NCBI GenBank assembly: GCA_036825615.1
Contig: DAISXY010000003.1
Coordinates: forward strand, 222,157 to 286,156
Reading direction: 5' to 3'
DNA: 64,000 bases
Origin: JAICXG01 sp036825615
Lineage (GTDB): Bacteria; Verrucomicrobiota; Verrucomicrobiia; Chthoniobacterales; UBA10450
Position 1 is the first letter of the stretch, and every line of letters starts with the position of its first letter. This document shows, piece after piece, positions 25,720-34,866 of the stretch. A model generated the notes under the pieces. The model searched no databases. It saw only the letters and a program-made list of their open reading frames with translations, and was not told the origin of the DNA. Both the position numbers and the translations under genes were made by a program.

Positions 25720-26663
25720 AACCGGCCCGTCCCGCTGTTGAGCGGATTCGGCGCTGCCGCTGCCGGAGCAGCCGGCACAGTTCGCGCCGCGCCGTTGCCA
25801 ACCTCTAGGCTGCCGCGCAAAGGTGGCGCGGCTGACGATCCTGCACCTTGGGCAGGGCACTGCGCACAATCTGCGGGCGCCGCGCCATGGCCGGCTTGAG
25901 CAGGAAAACGTTTACGAAAAGAGCGAATCGTGCCGGGATCACGCTGGTTACCTTGGCGGTGCTGGCAAAAACGGGAGTCTTAATCATGCCGCCCTAAAAA
26001 GCACCCCGCATGCCCATCGGCGCGAAGAGACATCGACTAACCAATTTTGACCTCAGACTCGCACGCGGCCCCTTGCATTAGCCCGCATCGGATTTTTCCG
26101 GAGGCGATCGGCGGGAAAAAACCTGCCGAAACATCGGGTTCCCCGCGGAGTCGGCGAGACGCATATCTGCCTAACGAGAAACGAATCCTTTGTGGATATG
26201 AAGATACTGGCAGAGATCGGATTGACAGGACTCTGTCTCATTTTCTGGGCCGTGGCTCTCCCAGTTGCTGGTCTGTTTGAAATGAGTCTGAAGATTGTCA
26301 ATCAAGTCGAAGGCGGCTTGTCGAATCACTTCGTGCCTGCGTCCCGGTAAGGCAGCTGCGCGAGCTAAGAATGCTCGTTCTTTTCCCCCGCATTCCGGCT
26401 TGACGGAAAACGCCCGCTCGACAGATGGTCGCTTTGTGATCGCTGAAGATGTTATCAACTTCACCCGAACTCGGCAGGCAATTGTCATCCGCCCAAGCGA
26501 AGGAAAAATCCTGCGGACTTTCGGGTATGGGCCTGCCCCGAGAGTGCCGCGGCCGGACCTGGGGCGTAACGAAACTGTTACGAAGCGAGACTTTCACAAT
26601 CGCAGCCGATCCGGTCCTTTCCAAGTGTAACTCAGTTCGTATCCTAACGAGAAAAAGATAATT
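25720..26663. other. 944-base region with only small possible genes
   Basis: No sizeable gene is convincing here. Two short frames encode hydrophobic peptides: 25887-25997 (36 residues, MAGLSRKTFTKRANRAGITL...) and 26198-26350 (listed separately). The repeated 9-mer occurs at 26169 and, with one changed base, at 26642. No clear promoter or terminator was seen. Confidence 0.4.
26198..26350 (+). CDS. Possible small membrane protein (50 residues)
   Basis: The frame starts MKILAEIGLTGLCLIFWAVA and encodes one membrane segment with a short polar tail (VNQVEGGLSNHFVPASR). It is short but starts with ATG and has a tail typical of small inner-membrane proteins. No good ribosome binding site is visible, and the 9-mer GCCTAACGA lies 21 bases upstream. 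The case is weak. Confidence 0.3.
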   Translation: MKILAEIGLTGLCLIFWAVALPVAGLFEMSLKIVNQVEGGLSNHFVPASR

Positions 26664-26828
26664 ATGAAAGCAATGATCCCTTGCCTGTTGATCTACAGCC
26701 TCTCTCTTCTCCTTGGCCTGGTCGGCTGTTCGAATATGCCCGCCTCGAGTTCGAGCACGACCAACACGACGACGAGAGAGGAAAGCGTCAGCCACAGTTA
26801 CGGCGGCGGCTACGGTCACGGATACTAA
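26664..26828 (+). CDS. Small lipoprotein (54 residues)
   Basis: The frame starts MKAMIPCLLIYSLSLLLGLV and continues GCSNMPASSS. The LVGC lipobox puts the lipidated cysteine at residue 22. The mature part is a Ser/Thr-rich stretch followed by a Gly/Tyr/His-rich end (YGGGYGHGY). It resembles the very small entericidin-like or glycine-rich lipoproteins; its function is unknown. It ends about 100 bases before the aldo/keto reductase gene. Confidence 0.65.
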   Translation: MKAMIPCLLIYSLSLLLGLVGCSNMPASSSSTTNTTTREESVSHSYGGGYGHGY

Positions 26829-26925
26829 CTCGTCCAGCCGGAGACAGCGTCTGTTGGGAATGCTCCGGCCCTTCATGAGCTTGGCGCTGGTTGCGTCGCG
26901 GCGTTTCGCGATGAAGTTCTGGCGC

Positions 26926-27879
26926 ATGAAACAAAGACTCATGTGTCGGCGGCGCTTCGTCGGCCTCGGTGCCGGTGGGGTCGCGGCGGTGCTGACCGGC
27001 AGGGCGGTTCGTGGCCACGCCGCGTCACCCACGGCAATGGCTGAGAACTCCGTTTTTAGGATCGGCGGCGATCTCGAAGTCCGGCGCCTTGGGTTCGGCG
27101 CGATGCGCATCACCGGGGAGGGCATCTGGGGCTGGCCGAAGGACCGGGAGGAAGCAAAGAAGGTTCTCCGGCGCGCGGTCCAGCTCGGAGTCAACCTGAT
27201 TGACACAGCTGATGCCTATGGTCCCGAAACCAGTGAGTTACTCATCGCGGAAGCGCTTTATCCTTATCCGAAAGAGCTCGTGATCGCGACCAAGGGCGGC
27301 CTCACCCGGCCCGGCCCCGGGGCGTGGGTTCCGAATGGCCGGCCCGATTATCTCAAGAAATGTGTCGAAGGCAGTCTCAAGCGCCTGCGGCTGGAACGGA
27401 TTGATCTTTACCAGTTGCACCGGGTCGATCCCAAGGTGCCGATGGAAGAGTCGTTAGGCGCGATCAAGGAAATGCGCGACGCGGGTAAGATTCGCCACGT
27501 CGGGTTGTCGGAGGTGGGGCCGCGGGAGATCGTGCGCGCCCGAAAGGTCCTGCCGATCGCGACCGTGCAGAACCGCTATAACCTTAGTGACCGCGAATGG
27601 GAGAACGCTCTGGAGTATTGCGAAAAGGAAGAGCTTGGCTTTATGCCATGGCGCCCGATCGGGGGCGGCGGAGGCTCATTAGACACTCGTGCAGTGGAGA
27701 AGGTGGCCAAGGCTCATGGGGTGACTGTGTATCAGGTAGGGCTTGCCTGGCTGCTTGCGCGCGCACCGGTTATGCTTCCAATTCCCGGCACCTCATCGCT
27801 CGCCCACCTGGAAGAGAACATGGCCGCAGCCAGGCTGAGACTTAGCCCCGAAGAAATGGAACAACTTTCCAAAAGCTGA
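26926..27879 (+). CDS. Aldo/keto reductase with Tat-type signal
   Basis: This NADPH-dependent oxidoreductase has 317 residues. A twin-arginine-like signal opens it (MCRRRFVGLGAGGVAAVLTG), followed by the AKR barrel from about residue 42. The catalytic tetrad is visible: Asp and Tyr in DTADAYG, Lys in VIATKGGL, His in YQLHRVD. The C-terminal block AHGVTVYQVGLAWLLARAP is typical. An ATG at 26911 is the other possible start. Export by Tat of a folded cofactor enzyme is consistent with a periplasmic role; the carbonyl substrate is unknown. The 9-mer at 27451 is read as Ser-Leu-Gly. Confidence 0.88.
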   Translation: MKQRLMCRRRFVGLGAGGVAAVLTGRAVRGHAASPTAMAENSVFRIGGDLEVRRLGFGAMRITGEGIWGWPKDREEAKKVLRRAVQLGVNLIDTADAYGPETSELLIAEALYPYPKELVIATKGGLTRPGPGAWVPNGRPDYLKKCVEGSLKRLRLERIDLYQLHRVDPKVPMEESLGAIKEMRDAGKIRHVGLSEVGPREIVRARKVLPIATVQNRYNLSDREWENALEYCEKEELGFMPWRPIGGGGGSLDTRAVEKVAKAHGVTVYQVGLAWLLARAPVMLPIPGTSSLAHLEENMAAARLRLSPEEMEQLSKS

Positions 27880-27989
27880 CCGAGTCTATCAATTCAGCGC
27901 AGTCTGCATAACTGGAGCCGGCGCGCCCTCGCGCCGTCTCCTAGCTCGCTCCGGCTACCTCTCTGGCTGCGCGGCGTAGGCAACAAACG

Positions 27990-28487
27990 CTAGTAAACTA
28001 CAATGTAATCCGGATCCCCTTCGCAGATCACCCGTTGCACGAAAGTAAAGCCGGCGACATCCACCGCCACCCAGCAACCATCCACAAACACAAAGTAGGT
28101 GTTGCCGATCAAACGAAAATGGTTCGCTCCATAGCGTTTGATGAAGAACTCCTTCGGATGCCGCCCGAGCGTGAACACCTCGCGGTGACGCGACTTGAAC
28201 TCTTCCTTGTTCACGGTCGTGCGGGTCTTGCTCGAACGTGTCTCACTCTTCCTTACCTCCGGGTTACGACCTTCAGCTTTGGTTTTACCTCGCATCGCCG
28301 CGCCGGTTTCTGCTTTGGCCGGCGGCCTGGCAGCCTCATGCCCAGGGCGCGCTTTTTTCTTTTTCGCTGCTGCCTTCTCCTGCTTTTCCTTCTGGCCCTG
28401 AGCTGGATTCTGCTGCTGGTCCGGCGCCTGTCCGAGCGCCATCAGCGGCAACGCCATGGTTGCTATCAATATCGCAATTATCCTCAC
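27990..28487 (-). CDS. Secreted basic protein of unknown function
   Basis: This 165-residue product begins at GTG 28487, six bases after a strong AGGAGG ribosome binding site. It has a signal peptide (MRIIAILIATMALPLMALGQ), a Lys/Ala/Pro-rich central stretch (about 22-95), and a compact C-terminal region (about 100-165) with RYGANHFRLIGNTYFVFVDG and a Cys pair (DGCWVAVD, RVICEGD) that could form a disulfide. No family was recognised. The basic stretch suggests contact with the cell wall or nucleic acid, but that is speculation. Confidence 0.7.
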   Translation of the reverse strand: MRIIAILIATMALPLMALGQAPDQQQNPAQGQKEKQEKAAAKKKKARPGHEAARPPAKAETGAAMRGKTKAEGRNPEVRKSETRSSKTRTTVNKEEFKSRHREVFTLGRHPKEFFIKRYGANHFRLIGNTYFVFVDGCWVAVDVAGFTFVQRVICEGDPDYIVVY

Positions 28488-28779
28488 AATTCCTCCTTTT
28501 TAAGCCTACGATTCGTATCTTCCTCGCCTTTTGGCCTTTCCGGCCACTTGCTCTATTCCGGGTTCGGCAAGCAAGCTGGACTTCGCGCCGGCAATGATTG
28601 TTGTCGGCGCACCCGCAAGCAGCAGATCTTAATATTCAGATCGTGTCACGGGAATGGTCATCCTCCTTTGTGACGGCTCAATGCGCACGAGCCGGGAAAG
28701 GAGAAAATTCGCTTGACTCGTTGCGACGCCGTTTTGGTATGTTGAGTCAGACACCCTGCTGCATTTAACCAGGAATGCA

Positions 28780-29955
28780 GTGAACACTCAGCTAACTCAA
28801 CGCATGAAACCATCCTTTTCCGGCCGGTCGAGTTGGTATCCGGTTAATTGTATCGTTTCACAGATCTCAGCGCTGTTCCTTTGCTCGTTAGGCTTCGTGC
28901 TTCTGCTCGTCCAGCCTTGCACGGGTGCGGAATGGCAGGAGACCGGCTCCCTCCTCACGCCGCGCTACTTGCATACAGCTACGTTGCTGAAGAATGGAAG
29001 CGTGCTCGTGGTGGGCGGGGCCAATAGTGCTGCTCTCAGCCTTTCTAGCGCCGAAATCTACGATCCGGCAAAGGGCGCCTGGCAAACGACGGCGAGCATG
29101 GCGAACGAACGCTTCGAACACACGGCAACACGTCTAAATGACGGAAGAGTGCTCGCGATCGGCGGGTATGACTTTGACGCCGGCCATGATGTTGGCACGG
29201 CCGAACTCTACGACCCACGAACGAGGAGTTGGACGGCTACGGGCTCTCTGCTGACGCCGCGTTTTTTCCATGTTGCGACGTTACTTCGCAACGGCAAGGT
29301 GCTGATTGCAGGAGGCCATCACCTCTTCGACCAGCTCGCCAGTGCCGAGCTTTATGATCCGGCCACCGGCACTTGGTCGACGACCGGCAGTATGACTACC
29401 GTACGTGACTTTGGTCATACCGGAACCTTGTTGCCCAATCGCAAGGTGCTGGTGGCCGGCGGCTATAACGGCAGTTATCTTGCGAGCGCGGAACTTTATG
29501 ACCCGGCTGCCGGAACCTGGTCTGCTACAGGCAGCTTGAGCGAGGGCCGATATGGGCATACAGCGACCTTGCTCTCGAGCGGGAAGGTGCTCGTGGCGGG
29601 CGGTTACACACTTAGAGGTCGAACCGGGACCGCCGAACTCTATGACCCCGTAACCGGCACATGGTCTAACACCGGCAATCTTTTCGTCGAACGTTATGAG
29701 CATACCGCAACGTTGTTGCTCGATGGTACGGTGCTTGGCGCGGGCGGGATCACGGACAACCTGCTTTTTCTGAAAAGTGCCGAGTCCTACGACCCGGCGA
29801 CCGGTAATTGGTCCATTGTCGCCCGGCTCAACACTGGACGCTTCTATCACACCGCGACGCGGCTGCGCGATGGAACACTGCTCGTGGCAGGTGGCAACAC
29901 TCCTAAAGGCGCTATCTCGAGCGCGGAGCTTTATGTCTCGGACGTTCGCAAATAG
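28780..29955 (+). CDS. Secreted Kelch-repeat propeller protein
   Basis: This 391-residue protein has a hydrophobic export segment (about 25-45) followed by seven Kelch-type units of about 47 residues, each ending in a variant of SAELYDPATGTW and starting RxxHTATLLxxGKVLVAGG. Seven units suggest a closed beta-propeller. It is likely exported and may bind carbohydrate or protein. A GTG at 28780 with an AGGA box six bases upstream is the likely start; ATG 28804 is an alternative. The 9-mer at 28885 is read as Ser-Leu-Gly in the export segment. Confidence 0.85.
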   Translation: MNTQLTQRMKPSFSGRSSWYPVNCIVSQISALFLCSLGFVLLLVQPCTGAEWQETGSLLTPRYLHTATLLKNGSVLVVGGANSAALSLSSAEIYDPAKGAWQTTASMANERFEHTATRLNDGRVLAIGGYDFDAGHDVGTAELYDPRTRSWTATGSLLTPRFFHVATLLRNGKVLIAGGHHLFDQLASAELYDPATGTWSTTGSMTTVRDFGHTGTLLPNRKVLVAGGYNGSYLASAELYDPAAGTWSATGSLSEGRYGHTATLLSSGKVLVAGGYTLRGRTGTAELYDPVTGTWSNTGNLFVERYEHTATLLLDGTVLGAGGITDNLLFLKSAESYDPATGNWSIVARLNTGRFYHTATRLRDGTLLVAGGNTPKGAISSAELYVSDVRK

Positions 29956-30056
29956 TTGAGAGATTCGGTCTCACGCGATGCCACGGTTCTGACGCGAGGG
30001 CGAAGGTGCCAGGCGCGGCGCTGAGACAGCGGACGCTCGCGGACGTTCGAGACCGG

Positions 30057-30082
30057 GCCGGGATCAGCGATCCGGCTACAAG
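30057..30082. repeat. Dispersed GTAGCCGGGG-type repeat, copy 3
   Basis: GGCCGGGATCAGCGATCCGG followed by CTACAA lies between the Kelch and SYLF genes. It is a GC palindrome related to the copies at 5465, 9385 and 50906, though with a different centre (ATCAGCGAT). Confidence 0.55.
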
Positions 30083-30129
30083 GCTCGCAGCATGCGTCCA
30101 TTTGGGGAGCGAAAAGCGAAAGACCAACG

Positions 30130-30777
30130 ATGAAACGTAGCTTGCTGATTCTCTCGGTTTGCGCGGTTGGGCTGAGCACTGCGCAGGCGTTCACGGAGCA
30201 GGAAATTGTCAATGCGGATGCCGAAATCATTCGCGAGTTCCGCCGCATGCCGGAGCAGAGTATTCCCGCGACAGTCCTGAGCCACGCCCGCGGGCTCGCC
30301 ATTCTCAAGGTCTTGAAGGTGGGGTTCGGAGTCAGCGGCAAAGGCGGCGAGGGCGTGGTGGTGGCGCGAACCGGCCATGGCTGGTCGGGTCCATCGTTTA
30401 TCGGGACCGGCGGCGCCGGCGTTGGCTTTCAGATCGGGGCGGAAGTAACCGACTTTGTTTTCGTGCTCAATAATGAGGATGCAGTCCGGGCTTTCTCGCA
30501 CGGCGGAAATGTGAAGATCGGCGCGGATGCCAGTGCCGCGGCTGGACCGGTCGGGCGTCATGCCGAGGCGGATGTGATGCCGGTGGCGGCGATTTATACC
30601 TACAGCCGAAGCAAAGGCTTGTTTGCAGGCGTTTCGTTGCAAGGAGCAGTCATCGTGACCCAGGATGATGCGAATCATCGTTACTATGGGCGGGCGGTGA
30701 CTCCGGCGCAGATTCTGAGCGGGAAGGTTTCACCGCCGGCCGGCGCGGCCCGATTGATCTCAGCTCTGGGCCGGTAG
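30130..30777 (+). CDS. SYLF-domain (Ysc84-like) lipid-binding protein
   Basis: The 215-residue protein is exported (signal peptide MKRSLLILSVCAVGLSTAQA) and carries the SYLF lipid-binding domain: AILKVLKVGFGVSGKGGEG, then VVARTGHGWSGPSF, GGAGVGFQIGAEVTDFVFVL and SKGLFAGVSLQGAVIVTQD. The family binds phosphoinositides in eukaryotes; bacterial members are periplasmic or outer-membrane associated and of unknown use. It is a single gene. Confidence 0.88.
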   Translation: MKRSLLILSVCAVGLSTAQAFTEQEIVNADAEIIREFRRMPEQSIPATVLSHARGLAILKVLKVGFGVSGKGGEGVVVARTGHGWSGPSFIGTGGAGVGFQIGAEVTDFVFVLNNEDAVRAFSHGGNVKIGADASAAAGPVGRHAEADVMPVAAIYTYSRSKGLFAGVSLQGAVIVTQDDANHRYYGRAVTPAQILSGKVSPPAGAARLISALGR

Positions 30778-31029
30778 CTCTGGCACCTTGCGCAGTGAGT
30801 AATCAGTGAGTTTCGGACTGGCTGCCGTTCTATCCTGACCTTTCTCTGCGCCGGCAGTCGGAGAAGAGAGTCGCTTTTCCGAAGAATCGCGCGAGTCAAA
30901 ATGAGCGCCTTGCTGCTTCCTTAAGTCACAACGAAAGTTCGCGAGGGTGAGATACGGTCGGCGGCACTCGTGTATGAGTGCGCTACCCGGAGGCGGCCGT
31001 ATCATAAGCTCTGGAATTATGATCGCGCG

Positions 31030-31875
31030 ATGAAACGCCCCGTCGCCCGAGGGAAGCTCTTCGGCCGCTGGCGCAACATCCCTGCCTGGGCGCGCGACCT
31101 GGCCCGGGCGGGTTACGTGGGCAAAGCGCTCGTCTATGGCTTGCTCGGTAGCTTCGCTCTCTCTGACGCGATCGCGCGGACTCACTCTCATGCGGGAGCT
31201 ACGGAAACGATGCATCTCCTACGGGCTTATCTCCCGGGCACGGTCACACTCGCGCTCCTCGCGGCCGGTACTTGCTGTTACGGGATCCATCGCGCGGTCG
31301 AATCCGTGCTCGGTCCGGTAAGAACCGACTCACATTTGATGGAAGTGTTCCATCGGCTCGGGCGGTTCGGGGGCGGTTTGGCCTATCTCGGACTGACGGT
31401 GCTGGCGCTCGAATTTGTTTTCTCACGCCATCGTTCGAGTCAATCTCACACCGTGAGCCTCGCAGCCCGGGTAATGCGGCTTCCGCTCGGCAATTCGATT
31501 CTTGTTATAATCGGAGCAATCCTGACCGGGATTGGAATCAAATATTCCTATGACGCACTGAGCACGCGTTACCGGCGCAGCTTCGAGCTAGGCCACGCCA
31601 CTCGCGCGCTCGAGATCGCGGCCGAGCTGGTGGCAGCGTTTGGGATTTGCGCCCGCGCGCTCTTTTTTCTCCTGTGCGGGGGATTAGTTATTCATTCTGG
31701 GATTGCTTCCGATCCTTCGACGGCGCGCGGGATGCAAGGCGTGGTAGGCATGGTTCAAAAGCTTCCCTTCGGGGACTGGCTTTTTGCCCTCCTCGCCTGC
31801 GGCTTTATTTCCTACGGCCTCTTCTGCATCGTGCGCGCGATCTGGGGCAAGTATCCCTCGGATACGGGAGTCTGA
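31030..31875 (+). CDS. DUF1206-domain membrane protein
   Basis: This 281-residue inner-membrane protein has about six hydrophobic segments arranged as three repeats of a two-helix unit that starts with a pattern like ARAGYVGKALVYGLLG, the DUF1206 signature. Repeats begin near residues 18, 112 and 202. The function is unknown. ATG 31030 places the first helix near the N terminus; an ATG at 30970 is less likely. Confidence 0.82.
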   Translation: MKRPVARGKLFGRWRNIPAWARDLARAGYVGKALVYGLLGSFALSDAIARTHSHAGATETMHLLRAYLPGTVTLALLAAGTCCYGIHRAVESVLGPVRTDSHLMEVFHRLGRFGGGLAYLGLTVLALEFVFSRHRSSQSHTVSLAARVMRLPLGNSILVIIGAILTGIGIKYSYDALSTRYRRSFELGHATRALEIAAELVAAFGICARALFFLLCGGLVIHSGIASDPSTARGMQGVVGMVQKLPFGDWLFALLACGFISYGLFCIVRAIWGKYPSDTGV

Positions 31876-31944
31876 GCCTAACCATTGTCATCGAAGTGCG
31901 TGAGACGAGTGGCGCGAGCGTGCCGCTCGCGCGATTAGTTCCCG

Positions 31945-33186
31945 GTGCGCGTCGTGGTCATCAATACCGGGACCGAGATCCTGCTCGGCGACGTCCTCAA
32001 CACGCACTTGAGCTTCATTGCCCAGGAAATTTTTTCGCTCGGCCTGCGGGTCGAACGGCAACTGGCGGTGCCCGACGGCGTCGTCATTCGGGAGGCGCTC
32101 GTGGAAAATTTCCCGGGCGCGGAAATCATCTTCGTAACCGGCGGGCTCGGGCCGACCACCGACGACGTCACGCGTGAGATCACCGCGGAATTGCTCGGGC
32201 TTGATTTGGTCGCGGACCCGGCGCTCGAAGCCAGCATCACTGAACGCCTGACGAGCCGCGCGATCCGGCTGACCGACCGCATTCTCCGCCAGGCGATGGT
32301 CCCGCGGGGAGCGGAGATTTTGCCTAACGACAATGGAAGCGCCTCCGGGCTTTATCTTGCGGCTGGAATCAATCCGGCGATCGCCTCGCCCCATTTGTTT
32401 CTCCTCCCGGGGCCGCCTCGCGAGCTGCAACCGATGTTTCTCGATTTTGTTCTCCCGCGCCTCGAGCGAATCGTCCGGCGCGAGCAGGAAATCCGCTATC
32501 GCAATTATCGGATCGTCGGGATGGGCGAATCGCACGTCGAGGAAGCGGTCGGGCGGCAACTCCTCGCGATCGGCGGGCTCGAGCTCGGCTACTGCGCGCA
32601 CATGGGCGAGGTTGATCTGCGCGTGATCGGCTCGAGCGCGGTGCTGGAGGAAGCGGACGTGATCGTGAGGGCGAAGCTGGAGAAGTTCATCTTCACAACC
32701 GAGCGCGAGACGCTGGAGAGCGTCCTCGTTAGGCAGTTGACCGCGCGCAAGCTCACCCTCGCGCTGGCGGAGTCCTGCACCGGCGGGTTCCTCGCCCACC
32801 GCCTCACGAATGTGCCGGGAGCGTCCAGAGTTTTTCTCGCCGGGTATGTCACCTATTCGAACGAAGCGAAAACGGCCGCACTCGGGGTCGAGCCGGAGCT
32901 GATCGCGACTCACGGCGCGGTGAGCGAGCCGGTGGCGCGCGCCATGGCTGAAGGCGCGCGGGAAAAATCGGGCGCCGATCTTGCCCTTGCCACGACCGGG
33001 ATTGCCGGCCCGGGCGGCGGCACCCCGGAAAAACCAGTCGGAACGGCCTTCATCGCGCTCGCGGGCGGCGGCGGCACGCTCGTTAGGCATCTTTTCTTCC
33101 CGACCGATCGCGAGACCTTTAAACAGCTCGCGACCCAGATGGCGCTCAACCTTTTGCGAGAGCGTTTGAGTGAAGTCGCAGCCTAA
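31945..33186 (+). CDS. cinA: CinA-family nicotinamide-nucleotide amidohydrolase
   Basis: CinA combines a MoCF-like N-terminal domain (pyrophosphatase in some members) with a C-terminal NMN deamidase (PncC). The 413 residues start at GTG with MRVVVINTGTEILLGDVLNT; the second domain (about 255-413) holds LALAESCTGGFLAHRLTNVPG and ATTGIAGPGGGTPEKPVGTA. It serves NAD recycling; in some bacteria it is competence- or damage-induced, which is of interest next to the uptake-like word found here. It carries three exact copies of that word, at 32322, 32726 and 33080, the most in any gene in this window. It ends overlapping the convergent L,D-transpeptidase gene by four bases. Confidence 0.95.
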   Translation: MRVVVINTGTEILLGDVLNTHLSFIAQEIFSLGLRVERQLAVPDGVVIREALVENFPGAEIIFVTGGLGPTTDDVTREITAELLGLDLVADPALEASITERLTSRAIRLTDRILRQAMVPRGAEILPNDNGSASGLYLAAGINPAIASPHLFLLPGPPRELQPMFLDFVLPRLERIVRREQEIRYRNYRIVGMGESHVEEAVGRQLLAIGGLELGYCAHMGEVDLRVIGSSAVLEEADVIVRAKLEKFIFTTERETLESVLVRQLTARKLTLALAESCTGGFLAHRLTNVPGASRVFLAGYVTYSNEAKTAALGVEPELIATHGAVSEPVARAMAEGAREKSGADLALATTGIAGPGGGTPEKPVGTAFIALAGGGGTLVRHLFFPTDRETFKQLATQMALNLLRERLSEVAA

Positions 33187-33806
33187 TCCGCCACCACTAC
33201 TGGGGTGCCGATTTTCACTTTGTTGTAAAACATCTCCGCCGCCTGCGACGGCATCCGGATGCAACCATGCGAGGCCGGATAGCCGGGCAAAATCCCGACA
33301 TGCATCCCGACGCCTTCGTCGGTCAGGCGCATGAACCATTTCATCGGCGCGCCGACGTAGTGCGTTCCGCTTGGCGCCGAATCGATCCGCGAACTGATCC
33401 CGGCCCGCACCACCCGGCCCTGGCCATCGACGAAATCGCCATAGACGCTCGAGCGATGGTCCTTGTCCTTCTCGAGGACATGAAAGCTGCCCTGCGGGGT
33501 GGGGCGGGCGCGTTTGCCCGAGGAAATGGGAGAGTCGATTACGACCTCATCTCCCAACATCAAGTAGGCGCGCTGTTTCGAAAGCGAGACCCGGACATGC
33601 GAATTGTCCGGCGTCAACTGTTCGAGCAAGCGCGGTGAGACGTTGATCGGTTCCTGGGCGTGAATCAGTTGGGTCGCTTTTTTCATCGGCGGGCGGAGAC
33701 GCGGGGCCGGGGTGGGGCGTGAGTTCAGAAATTGGGCGCGCAGCACACCGCCCGCGAAGAGCAGGAGCGCGAGGACGGCAATGCTTTTGTAAAATCGGGC
33801 AGTCAC
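33183..33806 (-). CDS. L,D-transpeptidase (YkuD family)
   Basis: This enzyme forms L,D cross-links in peptidoglycan or attaches proteins to it. From a GTG at 33806 the product has 207 residues: an N-terminal signal (ARFYKSIAVLALLLFAGGVL), a Pro-rich linker and a YkuD catalytic domain. The domain has ISSGKRARPTPQGSFHV, the catalytic motif YPASHGCIRMP with histidine and cysteine, and the end VVVAD. The catalytic motif is complete. It is convergent with cinA, whose stop it overlaps. Confidence 0.92.
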   Translation of the reverse strand: MTARFYKSIAVLALLLFAGGVLRAQFLNSRPTPAPRLRPPMKKATQLIHAQEPINVSPRLLEQLTPDNSHVRVSLSKQRAYLMLGDEVVIDSPISSGKRARPTPQGSFHVLEKDKDHRSSVYGDFVDGQGRVVRAGISSRIDSAPSGTHYVGAPMKWFMRLTDEGVGMHVGILPGYPASHGCIRMPSQAAEMFYNKVKIGTPVVVAD

Positions 33807-33956
33807 AAACGGCAGAATAGTCCGACACCCATGGTAGCCGGACGGATGCCAAAATGGAGAATTCGCCCGCCGCTGGCAACGTGGAAATTGCGGCGGCGCA
33901 GGCAAACCGCCGATTGGTTTGGGCGACGCTGATTCAGAGACTTTGCCTAACGAATC

Positions 33957-34751
33957 CTATTCCCGATAAGTAGCGATCCGGCTCAGCCAGCCTGGGAGCC
34001 ATCGGTTTTCGTTTCGTTGCGGGGGCGAATTTTTCACCCGCTCGCGCAGCACCCGCGCAGCTGAGGCGGCGAAATCGTCCGCCGCTCGCGCTCCCGTGGA
34101 TTCGCGCGGCATGCCTTCCAGGACCTGAAGCAATCCCCAGCCGCGCCCGCGATAGCGCTCGCTCGGGAGCACGCCTTCGCCCTTGAAATTAACATAATCA
34201 ACCAAGGCGTAGACTCCCTCCGGCGTGCTTGCCACTCGCTCGAATTGTTGGCGGACACGGGGTCGTTCCGCGACCGGCGCGGCGGCGAGCATTTTCGGCA
34301 GCGCTTCCTGCAGACGCTCGAGCAAAAAATCCGCCTGGAGATCAATCGTATCGGCGAGAAACCTTCGCAGCTCTTGCATTCGTCTGGTTGATTTGGCGGC
34401 GAGAAACTCCGCCCGTGAATTCCATGGGCATGCGCGGCTCTTTTGTCCGAGCAAGAGCTCGGGCAATTTCGCGCCGCGGCCGGCGGCGTAATTGACGAAC
34501 TTGGGAAAGCTCTCTTCGAAAGGGCCGCGCTGGCCGGCCGGGTACCAGATGAAGTGTCCAATCCCGAGTGAGGCGAAGTTTTCCCCTGCGTTCCAGGAAG
34601 TGAGTCCGGCAACCGTGCCGTCACATTCGTTCTGCCAGACTTTGCGACCGATCCGCATCGCCTGGGCGTGCGAGAGGACGATGCGCGCGCTTGCGGTCAA
34701 AGCAGAGCAGACGAAAAGAAGCAGCGCGCAGGCACACGTCCAGGCCCTCAT
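33957..34751 (-). CDS. Exported conserved protein of unknown function
   Basis: The 264-residue product starts at ATG 34751 with a signal peptide (MRAWTCACALLLFVCSALTA). The mature protein keeps a WNAGENFASLGIGHFIWYP block, a YVNFKGEG motif and the end GWGLLQVLEGMP. Proteins with this pattern are found in several Gram-negative bacteria but I know no assigned function. The Gly/Glu/His pattern in the first block is reminiscent of a lysozyme-like fold, as speculation only. The frame is open further upstream but the signal peptide supports this start. The word GCCTAACGA lies just after the stop, at 33945. Confidence 0.75.
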   Translation of the reverse strand: MRAWTCACALLLFVCSALTASARIVLSHAQAMRIGRKVWQNECDGTVAGLTSWNAGENFASLGIGHFIWYPAGQRGPFEESFPKFVNYAAGRGAKLPELLLGQKSRACPWNSRAEFLAAKSTRRMQELRRFLADTIDLQADFLLERLQEALPKMLAAAPVAERPRVRQQFERVASTPEGVYALVDYVNFKGEGVLPSERYRGRGWGLLQVLEGMPRESTGARAADDFAASAARVLRERVKNSPPQRNENRWLPGWLSRIATYRE

Positions 34752-34866
34752 TTGACCCGTGGCTCGGATTTGCGCGGACCGGCTTGACGCGAGCCTCATC
34801 CCCGTTGATGGGTTCTGCTCACCGGGCCGGGTGCCGGCGCGGGATTCATTGTCGTTAGTCATTCTT

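Noticed and set aside
25887..25997. 36-residue hydrophobic peptide frame (MAGLSRKTFTKRANRAGITL...)
   Set aside because: There is no ribosome binding site and no conserved feature; it could be real but cannot be supported.
28713..28743. TTGACT...TATGTT as promoter of the Kelch gene
   Set aside because: The 19-base spacing is longer than usual and the -10 box is poor, so it is not listed as a promoter.
31888..33339. 483-residue minus-strand frame opposite cinA
   Set aside because: CinA motifs are complete on the other strand; this frame shows no recognisable domain.
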